Assembly (NCBI RefSeq): GCF_002127325.2
Contig: NC_035438.2
Location: 142,623,801-142,687,800 of the forward strand
Direction: 5' to 3'
Source of the DNA: Helianthus annuus
Taxonomy: Eukaryota; Streptophyta; Magnoliopsida; Asterales; Asteraceae
DNA: 64,000 nucleotides
A program made the position numbers and the translations under genes. Positions 47,788-60,140 of this stretch are shown one piece after another. The stretch's first letter is position 1, and each line of letters begins with the position of its first letter. The notes under the pieces were generated by a model. That model saw nothing but the letters and a program-made list of their open reading frames with translations, was not told the origin of the DNA and made no database searches.

Positions 47788-49936
47788 TGTCACATCCCCA
47801 AAATCCACACGCGGAGTACCACCGCTTGGAGGCGTGACTGACCAGGATCAAGCCATCAATCATATTGAACATAGCATAATTTAAATAAATAAAATAATTC
47901 GTTAAAACCCAACTCAATATAATTGATGTTCTAAACCAAACATAGTATCAATAGCGGAAGCATAATAATGTAAACCCAAAGTAAATCATAAGTTCAAATA
48001 TTCGAAACGTTAAACATAGTATTCACGATCCATTGCCCACAACGACCCGCTCCTCCAGTGCAAGCTCCAAATGTACCTAAGGTCCTGCAAGGCATGTAGC
48101 AGAAGAATCAACAAAATGGTTGAGCGAGTTCACAGTAAGTAAATGTATAACAGTATATAACAGGTGATTCTACTGGGCCGATAGCAAGTTCTATTAGCGG
48201 GGGCTTCCCATGTTATTAAACCACTAGACTATCCGTACTATCCCTGTTCTTCATATCCGAGAACAGTAGCGCGTATGGGGTGTACGTAGGTTTTACGTAC
48301 GTATCCTTCAGAACCGAGGATAGGAGACGCGGGTGTGTACGCGGGTTTCGCGCACGTATCCTTCGAACCGAGGATAGAAGTAAGCAATGCGTACACGTAG
48401 GTTTTACGTGCGTGCCTGACATCCGAGGCAATAATTGGCATAAGTCCACGTAGGTTATACGGAAGTGTCCTGACATCCGAGGACCATGGTAGATAGTCTA
48501 GGAAAGCATAGTATAAGTACGATTTTAGTCATCATCAATCCTTTATCCCATTCCCACAACCCGGGAATCCCATGCCTTAGTAAAAGTGTGAACTCACCTT
48601 GGGTTTGCTCGGTATGCTAAGTATGTGCTCAAAGTAAATAAATCACGTCCTAGGGTATGCACGTATACACAATCAGTTTATATCCAAGTTGTTCACGTAT
48701 AGGCATCATTACAGAAGTACTAGCATGTATTCGTTATCACATAAATCATGCACCTCACTTAACAACAGTTAAATAATCCAGTCAACATTTAACAGAGTTA
48801 AATCATGTTACTGTGCAAAATAACCATGTTGGCGAAACAAGGATTTTTGGCGAAACACATAAATTGGCGAAACACAGGTTGACGAAACACAACGTGTTTC
48901 GTCAACTACCCTTTGACGAATCATGGTTCTATTTCGTTAATCATCCTTGGCGAATCAGAAGTTCTATTTCGTTGATTACTCTTGGCGAAACAAAAGTCCT
49001 GTTTCGTCAAGAGTTCCTTTTCCGTCGAGCATTCACATTCGTCAACGTTCTAATTCGCCAAACATGTCAGTTACGTCAATCATTCACAGCAGTTACAGAA
49101 TTATCACAGAAAACCCTAATCATTGTAACAGCCGTCAAAACACATCAGAACAATCATCATACTAACATCAGATCAACATATAACTATCGTAACCCAGAAA
49201 TCATAATCAACAAAGTTTAATAACATTAACCCAACATGAGCATCGTTAGTTCTAGACCTACCCATCACGTAATCATATCAATCCGGTCAGTTTATTGATA
49301 TCCCTAATCAATACCATATTTCACACTGCATACCGAACACAAGATCACAACATCTATAATCAACCCTAGTTCATCCTAACGGTTAACAATAAATCATACA
49401 ATTCATACATTCACAGATCAACATGATATTCATCACAATACGTAGACCAATAAACATTAGCAATGACTAACCGGAGAAGCAAACGATTAATACGGACGGA
49501 ACGGGTGACTACTCGGGTAACAGAGGCTGCCGACGTGCACAGGAAAGCTTCTAGGGTTTCAGTTTTGCTAAAGTGTGACGAATGAGGGGTTTCCGTATGA
49601 CTTATACGCGTAAAGGTTTACTGGGCCGCACTGGGCCTTGGCGAAACAGTTTGGGCCGGCGAATCACATGTTTCGTCGAGATGAGGTTGACGAGACAAAC
49701 TTCTGTTTCGTCGGTGTGTTATTTGGCGAATCAACTCCTGTTTCGCCGAGTGATTCAATTTCTAAGACTTATGCAATTTAAATTTTCAACACACACAAGC
49801 AACACAATACATCTGATATAGCACCACATATACAGTTACCAGTTAACAAGTCAAACAATTACATAGTAAAAGTCAACGGTCAAAGTCAATGGTCAAGGTC
49901 AACGTGCATTTAAAGTCGAAAGGTCGAGTTGTCACA
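47788..49936 (-). repeat. 3' LTR of the nested chromovirus
   Basis: 2149 bp, minus-strand start TGTGACAACTCGACC, end GGGGATGTGACA. TATA-like CGTATAAG (plus-strand 49601-49608) lies next to inverted TTTCGTC/GACGAAA words (49636-49757), with a second cluster at 48833-49065. A donor-like AAG with GTGAGT near 48600 and an acceptor-like CCTTGCAG near 48090 suggest a leader intron. Its short ORFs recur in the other LTR only because the LTR is duplicated. Confidence 0.92.
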
Positions 49937-50012
49937 TTATCCCCAACTTAAAAGAAATTTCGTCCCGAAATTTGGTACGTACTTACTGAGGAAGCTAGGT
50001 AGGTTGCATCGT

Positions 50013-53000
50013 TCACTGGTTTTCCTGGGGTGTCACATCCTCCCCCCGTTGATCTGGAATTTCGTCCCGAAATTCCGTGGTAGTAGCTTCAGCCTCAGCA
50101 GTGGTTGTATTGGTTCCGAATAACTGGGGATACTTTTCTGTCATCTGGTCTTCGCGTTCCCAGGTGTACTCTGGGCCACGACGGGAGTTCCAACGAACTC
50201 GAACAAGAGGGATTCTCTTGTTTTTGAGGACCTTAACATCCCGGTCCGTGATTTCAACTGGCTCCTCGACGAACTGCAACCGCTCGTCAATAGTGAGTTC
50301 CTTAAAAGGAACTATGAGGGTCTCATCTGACAGGCACTTCTTCAGATTCGACACGTGAAAGACATTGTGAACTGCACCGAGTTCAGCTGGTAGGTTCAAC
50401 TTGTAGGCCACTTTGCCGATTTTCTCAATGATTTCGAACGGTCCAACGTACCGCGGATTTAGTTTGCCCCGTTTGCCAAAACGAACCACACCCTTCCAGG
50501 GTGAAACTTTAAGTAAAACCCGGTCCCCGACCTGAAATTCCAAAGGCTTTCTGCGCTTGTCCGCGTAGGCTTTCTGACGGTCGCGTGCTGCCGCCATGCG
50601 TTGTCGTATCTGTGCTATCTTTTCTGTGGCGTCCACTACAATCTCTGGACCCGTGATCTGACTATCCCCCACCTCTGCCCAACAGAGAGGTGACCGACAT
50701 TTACGCCCGTACAATGCCTCGAATGGAGCGGCTTGAATGCTGGTGTGATAACTATTATTATACGAGAACTCCACCAAAGGGAGGTGCTTTTCCCAGCCGT
50801 TGCTGAAATCAATAACGCATGCCCGAAGCATGTCTTCAAGAGTTTGGATCGTTCGCTCAGACTGCCCATCCGTCTGAGGATGATATGCTGTGCTCATGTC
50901 TAATCGTGAGCTGAAGGATTTATGCATCGCTTGCCAAAGTTCTGACGTGAATCGTGCATCCCGATCCGAAATGATGGAAGTGGGCACTCCGTGCCTCGAA
51001 ACAACTTCCTTAAGGTAGATGTCTGCGAGAGTGGAGAACTTATCCGTTTCCTTTATAGCTAGGAAGTGCGCAGACTTGGTGAGTCGATCCACGATCACCC
51101 ATATAGTATCATTCCCCCGCTGGGATCTAGGTAGGCCTGTAACGAAATCCATGGAAATTTCTTCCCATTTCCATTGAGGTATCTTAGGCTGCTGAAGTAG
51201 GCCCGCTGGTTTCTGGTATTCAACCTTGACTCTCGCACAGGTCAAGCATTTTCCAACGTACGTAGCGATGTGGGCCTTCATGCTAGGCCACCAGTAAGTA
51301 GTTCTGATGTCGTGGTACATTTTATCCGACCGTGGATGTACCGAGTAGCGAGACTTGTGTGCTTCGTCCATCACAAGTTCGCGTAGACCGCCATAAAGTG
51401 GGACCCAAATACGCCCCGTTACATAGTAGGCGCCGTCTGCCTTCTGTTCCATTCGTTGTCGTGAGCCGCGTAAGACTTCAGCTTTGACATTTTCGGCTTT
51501 CAATGCTTCTACCTGAGCATCTCGTATCTGTGCAGGAAGGCTAGACTGAATAGTAAGCTGTAGCGCTCGCACGCGCTTAGGTAGAGTGTCTTTCCGACTG
51601 AGGGCGTCAGCCACAACATTGGCCTTGCCTGGATGGTACTTGATGGCGCATTCGTAGTCGTTCAGTAGTTCAACCCATCTCCGTTGACGCATGTTCAGAT
51701 CCTTTTGCTTAAGAATATGCTCGAGACTCCTGTGATCGGTGTAAATCGTGCACCTGGTACCGTACAGGTAGTGTCGCCATATCTTAAGCGCGAAAACAAC
51801 AGCTCCCAGCTCTAAATCGTGCGTCGTATAATTCCGCTCATGAATCTTGAGTTTCCGCGAAGCGTAGGCAATAACTTTATCCCGTTGCATCAATACACAC
51901 CCAAGACCCTGTATCGATGCGTCACAATAAACCACAAAGTCTTCCGTGCCCTCTGGCAATGAGAGAATAGGTGCGCTGCAAAGCCTATCCTTTAGGTACC
52001 GAAAAGCAGTTTCCTGGGAATCTCCCCAACGGTAGGTGACACCCTTCTGTGTCAGCATAGTGAGCGGCTGAGCGATCCTGGAGAAGTCTTTAATAAATCG
52101 CCTGTAATAACCCGCCAAACCCAAGAATTGGCGTATTTCCGTTGGTGTACGCGTTGCAGGCCAGTTCCTGATCGAATCTACCTTGGATGGATCGACATGA
52201 ATTCCATCCCTGTTCACCACGTGGCCTAGGAAGTGGACTTCACGAAGCCAGAAGTCCCATTTAGAAAACTTGGCGTACAACTGCTCCTTTCGAAGAAGTT
52301 CCAGAATCAATCGTAGGTGTTGCTCGTGTTCCTCCTGACTCTTGGAGTAAATCAGTATGTCATCGATGAAGACAATCACAAACTTGTCGAAGTACGGCTT
52401 GCACACCCTGTTCATCAGATCCATAAATACGGCAGGCGCATTCGTTAACCCAAATGGCATGACAAGAAACTCGTAGTGACCGTAACGAGTTCTGAAAGCG
52501 GTTTTGGAGACGTCCTCATCCCGGACTCTCAGCTGATGATACCCTGACCTCAAGTCTATCTTGGAATAGTAACTCGACCCCTGCAACTGGTCGAATAAGT
52601 CGTCTATACGCGGAAGAGGATAACGGTTCTTCACCGTCACCTTGTTCAGTTCACGGTAGTCGATGCACATCCTGAAAGTGCCATCCTTCTTCTTTACGAA
52701 AAGTACTGGTGCTCCCCAAGGCGAAGAGCTTGGACGAATAAAGCCCTTTTCCAAGAGCTCTTGTAGCTGCTTTGACAACTCTTCCAGTTCGGTTGGAGCT
52801 AAACGATACGGTGCGCGGGCTATAGGTGCTGCTCTAGGAGCTAACTCAATCTGAAACTCGACTTGGCGATGAGGAGGTAAACCGGGTAAATCTTCAGGAA
52901 ACACTTGAGGAAAATCACGCACAACTGGTATATCCCCCAGTTTCTTTTCCTTTGCTGATGCGTCAGTAACGAGTGCCAGAATGGCAGTGTGCCCCTTTCG

Positions 53001-54731
53001 TAAACATTTCTGCGCCTTTAAGAAAGAGATGATACCAACCACAGCACCACTCTTGTCGCCTTGAACTTCAAGAGGTTCTTGCCTAGAGCGAGGAATACGG
53101 ATGATCTTTTCCTTGCATAAAATCTCTGCGTGATGCTGGGACAACCAATCCATACCGATGACAACGTCGAAGCTTCCCAAAACTATGGGTATAAGGTCAA
53201 TCGTGAAGGTCTGACCAGCTAAAACGATGCTACAACCCTTGACTACATGTGCGGCTTCTACACTTTTACCATTTGCTAACTCTACGACATGTTTGGTGTT
53301 TAGGGGTGTTGGTGTACGTTTTAACAATTTACTCATTTTCAAAGACATATAACTCGTATCCGCACCCGAATCAAACAAAACAGTAACATAGAAGTCATCA
53401 AGGAGAAACTTACCCATGACTACGTTAGGATCATTCACTGCATCTCCTCGACCTAACACAAAAGCACGACCCCGAGCTTCGTTCCCATTGTTGTTGTTGT
53501 TTCCCCCGTTGTTGTTGTTGTTCCCGTTGCCCTGATTGTTGTTGTTGTTGTTCTGGTTTCTGTTTAGCTGAGGGCAGTGTCTCTTGATGTGACCTTCAAC
53601 ACCACAATTATAGCACCCCTTGTTGCCCTGTTGCTGATTCTGCTGTGCCGGTGGCTGCTGCTGATTCTGATTCGCAGGACGAGGGCTTCTACAGTCTTTG
53701 GCCTCGTGACCCATCTTGAGGCATCTTTGACAACGACCCCTGTTACACTGGCCGCTGTGGTGCCTGTTGCAGTTGTTACACTTTGGGAGGTTCCCACGAT
53801 ATCCGCCCTGCCTGTGACTACCTGAAGAATGCTGGCTGGGACTCTGATAACTGTCAGTCTTTCGCTGCTGGGCCTGAGACTGAACTGAAGCTGATCCCTT
53901 GCTGGAATCCCCATCCCATTTTCTCTTGCTGTCACTGGGAGTAGTAGGAGTAGCTGAAGTAGTAGCGGTGGTAGTAGAGCTGATACGTTTAGGCAGTTTG
54001 TTCTGATCCACTGCCTGGTCTGTGATGCGGTGAGCGAGGCGTTGAATATCCTGGATGTTATCAAGGTTAGCCGAAGTAACATGGCTCTGGATCTCTGGCG
54101 CCAACCCTTTGAGATACAACTCAATGCGCTTAATTGGAGGGTCCACCATGGTTGGACACAGCACGGCCAGTTCGTTTGACCTTTTGGTGTAAGCTTCGAT
54201 TTCCGATCCAGTCATCTTCAGATGGTACAACTCATCTTCCAACTTATGAATGTCTTCCCGAGTGCAGTACTCTCTCTTGATCAATTCCTTGAAATCATTC
54301 CAGGGTGTGGCGTTAGCAGCTGCCAACCCTAAGATCTGAACTTGGGCGTTCCACCAAGTTAGTGCTATTCCTTCTAGCGTGCCAGTGGCGTATTTCACCC
54401 TGCGGGCCTCAGGGCATTCACACATCTCGAACACAGACTCGAGCTTTTCAAACCAATGAAGGAGTCCCACTGCTCCTTCCGTGCCACTAAATGTACTTGG
54501 ACGACAGTCCATGAAGTTCTTGAAAGTGCAGACAGGTTGCTGCGCGTGTTGACCTAGTGTGTACGAATAGGACGAGATTAAATACGAGAGTTAATGCAGG
54601 ATCTAAGGATCCTAGTATGAATCTATACTGCAGGGTATACTACCTGCTTGAGCAGCTGCAAGTGCCACAGCAACTTGAGCTTGAACGAGAGCCTCTAGCT
54701 GGGCTTGAGTCATGTTAATTCGTCCAGACAT
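50013..54731 (-). CDS. Gag-pol polyprotein of the nested Tekay/Del-like chromovirus
   Basis: Encodes the structural protein and enzymes for reverse transcription and integration. Exon 1 is 54731-54644 ([12 protein letters not shown]) and the main frame starts at 54553. The 90-nt candidate intron 54643-54554 begins GTAGTA, ends ACTAG, and joins phase 1 to the 1499-residue frame that opens at 54512. Numbering from that ATG: Gag core about 1-170, CCHC knuckles near 261-274 and 300-313, protease with FDSGADTSY near 380, and RT with FIDDILIY (Asp 717 and 718). RNase H follows with Asp 865 and Asp 926. Integrase has H1053, H1060, C1090, C1093 and catalytic D1123, D1184 and E1220. A chromodomain with [16 protein letters not shown] closes the protein. 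No internal stop is seen. The C-terminus reads through a PPT-like motif. Confidence 0.93.
54554..54643 (-). other. Candidate 90-nt intron in gag
   Basis: GT-AG borders (minus strand GCAG then GTAGTATACC, and CACACTAG then GTCAACAC), phase 1 at both ends, with in-frame stops inside. The N-terminal [12 protein letters not shown] helix on one side and the [10 protein letters not shown] motif on the other are adjacent in Tekay-type Gag as far as I remember. Splicing gives one frame of 1542 residues; without it the frame stops at 54612. Confidence 0.6.
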
Positions 54732-55051
54732 GATCTTCATAGCAAATGCAACATGAGTTAGAGAGGTTCGCGAATAGAGCGATGACAGAGAGTGTAAGCA
54801 CATAGGGGTTCTCATGTAACAACGTATAGTAAGCAATGTAATCTAGCATACTACGAGCAAAGTTCTAAGCAGTTCTAGCAAGCAGGTAATAAACATAAAC
54901 CTTATTAACTAGGATGTCGAGTCTTGCACGTGGAGCGAAGCGTCGTTGTGGATCGTTGAGAGCACTGTTCTGGTTATAGTCTGGTTTTAATAAAAACATT
55001 TTCCCCATATTAAAACCAAGTTCTCTATAACCAATGGCTCTGATACCAATC

Positions 55052-57200
55052 TGTCACACCCCCAAAATCCACACGCGGAGTACCACCGCTTGGAGGCGTG
55101 ACTGACCAGGATCAAGCCATCAATCATATTGAACATAGCATAATTTAAATAAATAAAATAATTCGTTAAAACCCAACTCAATATAATTGATGTTCTAAAC
55201 CAAACATAGTATCAATAGCGGAAGCATAATAATGTAAACCCAAAGTAAATCATAAGTTCAAATATTCGAAACGTTAAACATAGTATTCACGATCCATTGC
55301 CCACAACGACCCGCTCCTCCAGTGCAAGCTCCAAATGTACCTAAGGTCCTGCAAGGCATGTAGCAGAAGAATCAACAAAATGGTTGAGCGAGTTCACAGT
55401 AAGTAAATGTATAACAATATATAACAGGTGATTCTACTGGGCCGATAGCAAGTTCTATTAGCGGGGGCTTCCCATGTTATTAAACCACTAGACTATCCGT
55501 ACTATCCCTGTTCTTCATATCCGAGAACAGTAGCGCGTATGGGGTGTACGTAGGTTTTACGTACGTATCCTTCAGAACCGAGGATAGGAGACGCGGGTGT
55601 GTACGCGGGTTTCGCGCACGTATCCTTCGAACCGAGGATAGAAGTAAGCAATGCGTACACGTAGGTTTTACGTGCGTGCCTGACATCCGAGGCAATAATT
55701 GGCATAAGTCCACGTAGGTTATACGGAAGTGTCCTGACATCCGAGGACCATGGTAGATAGTCTAGGAAAGCATAGTATAAGTACGATTTTAGTCATCATC
55801 AATCCTTTATCCCATTCCCACAACCCGGGAATCCCATGCCTTAGTAAAAGTGTGAACTCACCTTGGGTTTGCTCGGTATGCTAAGTATGTGCTCAAAGTA
55901 AATAAATCACGTCCTAGGGTATGCACGTATACACAATCAGTTTATATCCAAGTTGTTCACGTATAGGCATCATTACAGAAGTACTAGCATGTATTCGTTA
56001 TCACATAAATCATGCACCTCACTTAACAACAGTTAAATAATCCAGTCAACATTTAACAGAGTTAAATCATGTTACTGTGCAAAATAACCATGTTGGCGAA
56101 ACAAGGATTTTTGGCGAAACACATAAATTGGCGAAACACAGGTTGACGAAACACAACGTGTTTCGTCAACTACCCTTTGACGAATCATGGTTCTATTTCG
56201 TTAATCATCCTTGGCGAATCAGAAGTTCTATTTCGTTGATTACTCTTGGCGAAACAAAAGTCCTGTTTCGTCAAGAGTTCCTTTTCCGTCGAGCATTCAC
56301 ATTCGTCAACGTTCTAATTCGCCAAACATGTCAGTTACGTCAATCATTCACAGCAGTTACAGAATTATCACAGAAAACCCTAATCATTGTAACAGCCGTC
56401 AAAACACATCAGAACAATCATCATACTAACATCAGATCAACATATAACTATCGTAACCCAGAAATCATAATCAACAAAGTTTAATAACATTAACCCAACA
56501 TGAGCATCGTTAGTTCTAGACCTACCCATCACGTAATCATATCAATCCGGTCAGTTTATTGATATCCCTAATCAATACCATATTTCACACTGCATACCGA
56601 ACACAAGATCACAACATCTATAATCAACCCTAGTTCATCCTAACGGTTAACAATAAATCATACAATTCATACATTCACAGATCAACATGATATTCATCAC
56701 AATACGTAGACCAATAAACATTAGCAATGACTAACCGGAGAAGCAAACGATTAATACGGACGGAACGGGTGACTACTCGGGTAACAGAGGCTGCCGACGT
56801 GCACAGGAAAGCTTCTAGGGTTTCAGTTTTGCTAAAGTGTGACGAATGAGGGGTTTCCGTATGACTTATACGCGTAAAGGTTTACTGGGCCGCACTGGGC
56901 CTTGGCGAAACAGTTTGGGCCGGCGAATCACATGTTTCGTCGAGATGAGGTTGACGAGACAAACTTCTGTTTCGTCGGTGTGTTATTTGGCGAATCAACT
57001 CCTGTTTCGCCGAGTGATTCAATTTCTAAGACTTATGCAATTTAAATTTTCAACACACACAAGCAACACAATACATCTGATATAGCACCACATATACAGT
57101 TACCAGTTAACAAGTCAAACAATTACATAGTAAAAGTCAACGGTCAAAGTCAATGGTCAAGGTCAACGTGCATTTAAAGTCGAAAGGTCGAGTTGTCACA
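55052..57200 (-). repeat. 5' LTR of the nested chromovirus
   Basis: 2149 bp, same features as the copy at 47788-49936, shifted by 7264 (for example TATA-like at 56865-56872). The PBS follows on the minus strand at about 55050-55037. The two differences from the other LTR are both C/T or G/A transitions. Confidence 0.92.
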
Positions 57201-57205
57201 GTTTG

Positions 57206-58635
57206 GTAGTAATTTTAATTCGGGTTGGCATAATAATAATAATTTTAATAATAATAATAATTTTCGTTCCAATGGCCCCCCTGGTTTCTAATTAGCTCAA
57301 AATCCAAATAGGGGTCAGGGTTCATTCTTTGGTCGGGGTTCAAATGGGCAGTTCAATAAGGGGTTCAATGGACAGGTCAAAGATGGGGGGTCAAGTAGTC
57401 AGGTTCAACCAGTTCAGGGTCCAAGTTATGATTTAGGTGGTAGCCTTGAGAGGATGGAGGCAATGATGAGCCAGTTAGTTGTTAAGGACCAAACCACCCA
57501 AAAGACCCTTACCGAACACGACCTTATGCTTAAGAACCACCAAGCCTCTTTCCAAGACCTTCAAAGGGTCGTAGGTGACATGTCTAGGAAACTAGAGGAG
57601 AGATTACCCGGTCAGTTTGCGGGTAACACCCAACCGAACCCTTAAGCCCATGCCAAAGCCATTACCACTCATAGTGGCAAAACCGTAGGGAACCCGAGAG
57701 TTGAGGAGAGAGTAGTAGAGGAGGATAAGGAGATTGTAGATGAAGAAATCGAGATAGAGGCTCCCGACAAAGTGCAATCGAGGCTACGCCCAGCAAGTAC
57801 CGCACAACCCGGTGAGCCTCAAGGAGATAATAAAGTAGAGAAACCACCCGTAGACATTAGACCTTCTCCACTCATAGACCATTAGCGTGTCCCGTTTCAT
57901 ACACGTCTTAGGAACCAAAAGTACTCCAAGGAATACGGGCAATTCCTAGATATCTTTAAGCAATTGAAGATTAATCTACCTTTCATTGAGGCACTCCAAT
58001 CTATGCCCAAGTATGCAAAATTCTTAAAGGACCTTCTTAGAAACAAGGAGAAGTTGGGGGAGTTATCGAATGTTCCATTGAATGATGGGTGCTCCGCAAT
58101 CGTTCTAAATAAGCTTCCGGAGAAGCTTACCGATCCTGGCATTTTTACTATCCCATGTCTTTTCGGTAGTAACACCAATACTCGAGCCTTAGCCGACCTA
58201 GGTGCTAGCATCAATTTGATGCCCTTTTTTCTCTACGAGAAGCTAGACTTAGGCGAACTTTCACCTACCCGTATGACATTATCTTTAGCCGATCAGTCCG
58301 TGAAATACCCTAGGGGTATAGTAGAGAATTTTCTTGTTAAGGTCGACAAGTTTGTCTTTCCCGCCGATTTCGTTATTCTTGATATGGAAGCGGATGAGAG
58401 AGTTCCTATCATACTTGGTCGTCCATTTTTGCGTATCGCTAAAGCCCTCATAGATGTTTACGATGGTAAGATAACACTTAGAGTCGGTGAGGAGAGAGTC
58501 ACCTTTGAGATAGATCGTTCCATGTACCACCCGAGTGGTTCCGATGACTATAGTAGTCCTTGCCACTCCGTATATTTCTTGAACTCCTTCATCTCATGTG
58601 TCGACCATTGTACATTAGTGGAGCCGACTTACTAG
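57206..58635 (+). pseudogene. Gag end and protease of the plus-strand Athila element
   Basis: Asn-rich and Gly-rich Gag end, then a helical stretch (LERMEAMMSQLVV), then the AKAITTHSGKTVG motif that begins the Athila protease region. The protease has ALADLGASINLMP (DLGAS active site) and IILGRPFLRIAKALIDV. In-frame stops lie near 57290, 57643 and 57884. At 57643 and 57884, and at 59099 in RT, the codon expected from the family is Gln. Confidence 0.8.
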
Positions 58636-60127
58636 GAAGAGAGAGAGAGTTGAGGAGGAGTCGTTGAGGGTGGATGAAGTAGAAGTTGAGGGGATTCCTT
58701 TGATTCCCGAAGCGTTAGCCGTTAGTGATGACACCACCCAACCCCCACCCTTAGAGCTTAAGGTCCTTCCATCTCATTTAGAATATGCTTTTCTAGGGGA
58801 GGGTTCCGAGCTACCCGTTATCATCTCATCGAAGTTGGAGGAAGGAGAGAAGTTGAGGTTGTTGGAAGTGTTGAAGGCCAACAAGGAAGCCATTGCATGG
58901 AGGTTGTCCGACATTAAGGGCATAAGCCCTTCTTATTGCACTCACCGAATACTCATGGAGGATGATTTCAAGCCGGTGGTGCAACCTCAAAGGCGCCTCA
59001 ACCCCAACATGCAAGACGTAGTGAAGAAGGAGGTTCTAAAACTCCTGGATGCCGGGATGATATATTCCATCTCAGATTCGCCTTGGGTTAGTCCCACTTA
59101 GGTTGTCCCTAAGAAGGGAGGGATGACCGTTGTCATGAATTCCATGAATGAGCTTATCCCTTCTCGTACGGTCACGGGTTGGCGAGTGTGCATCGACTAC
59201 CGAAAGTTGAATGATGCCATCCAAAAGGACCACTTCCCATTGCCCTTTATCGATCAGATGCTGGAGCGTCTCGCGGGTCAACAATTTTATTGTTTTCTCG
59301 ACAGTTTTTCTGGGTACTTCCAGATCCCCATCGCCCCGGAGGATCAGGATAAGACCACCTTCACATGCCCCTATGGCACCTATGTACCGACACATGCCAT
59401 TTGGGCTGTGTAACGCTCCAGCTACCTTTCAGGGGTGCATGGTTGCCATATTCCAGGATATGATTGAGAGTTCCATGGAGGTTTTCATGGACAATTTTTC
59501 GGTCTATGGTAACTCGTTCGATGAGTGTTTGAAGAATCTTGAGAGGATGTTAAAGAGGTGTGTTGAGACGAAGCTCATGTTGAATTGGGAGAAGTGTTAC
59601 TTCATGGTGACGGAGGGTATTGTTTTAGGACATAAGATCTCGAGGGATGGTATCGAGGTGGATCGTGTGAAAATAGATACCATTAGTAGGTTACCTCCAC
59701 CCACTAGCGTTAAGTCAATTCAGAGTTTTCTTGGTCATGCGGGCTTCTATAGACGCTTCATTAGGGATTTCTCTAAAATCACTCGCCCCATGACCCGTCT
59801 TCTAGAGAAAGATGTTCCATTCGTCTTTGACGAGGAGTGTCTTAAGGCCTTCAACTTTTTGAAGGAACAGCTTGTGAGTGCACCTATTCTTATCTCGCCT
59901 GATTGGAGCTTGTCGTTTGAGCTCATGTGTGATGCAAGTGACTATGCCGTTGGGGCAGTATTAGGACAAAGAAAGGACAAGCAGTTCCACCCCATCTACT
60001 ACGCGAGCAAAACGTTAAATGATGCCCAAGAGAACTACACCACCATGGAGAAAGAACTCTTAGCCGTAGTTTTTGCTTTTGACAAGTTCCGCTCGTACCT
60101 CGTTCTCTCCAAGACCATAGTTTAACC
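58636..60127 (+). pseudogene. Reverse transcriptase and RNase H of the plus-strand Athila element
   Basis: RT begins with LELKVLPSHLEYAFLG, VVKKEVLKLLDAGMIY and CIDYRKLNDA. After a frameshift at about 59385 it continues with MPFGLCNAPATF. The catalytic motif reads MDNFSVYG at 59487-59510 where the family has MDDFSVYG; Asn (AAT) replaces the second Asp. RNase H follows with MCDASDYAVGAVLGQ and YTTMEKELLAVV. Stops at about 59099 (TAG) and 60123 (TAA) break the frame. Confidence 0.85.
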
Positions 60128-60140
60128 CGACCACTCCGCG

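Larger units (their letters stand above)
47788..57200 (-). mobile_element. Complete Tekay/Del-like chromovirus nested in Athila gag
   Basis: 9413 bp. The LTRs are 47788-49936 and 55052-57200, both 2149 bp. On the minus strand the 5' LTR is the one at 55052-57200. Both are flanked by a perfect 5-bp duplication GTTTG (47783-47787 and 57201-57205). The PBS is at about 55037-55050 (TTGGTATCAGAGCC on the minus strand). The polyprotein 54731-50013 is open after removal of one candidate intron. I found only two differences between the LTRs (47795/55059 and 48153/55417), so insertion is very recent on an evolutionary scale. The element looks potentially functional by sequence; activity is not shown. 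Confidence 0.95.

Noticed and set aside
48813..49220. 135-codon ORF present twice (also at 56077-56484)
   Set aside because: It is duplicated only because it lies in both LTRs of the nested element. It consists of the TTTCGTC/GACGAAA words and has no family motif.
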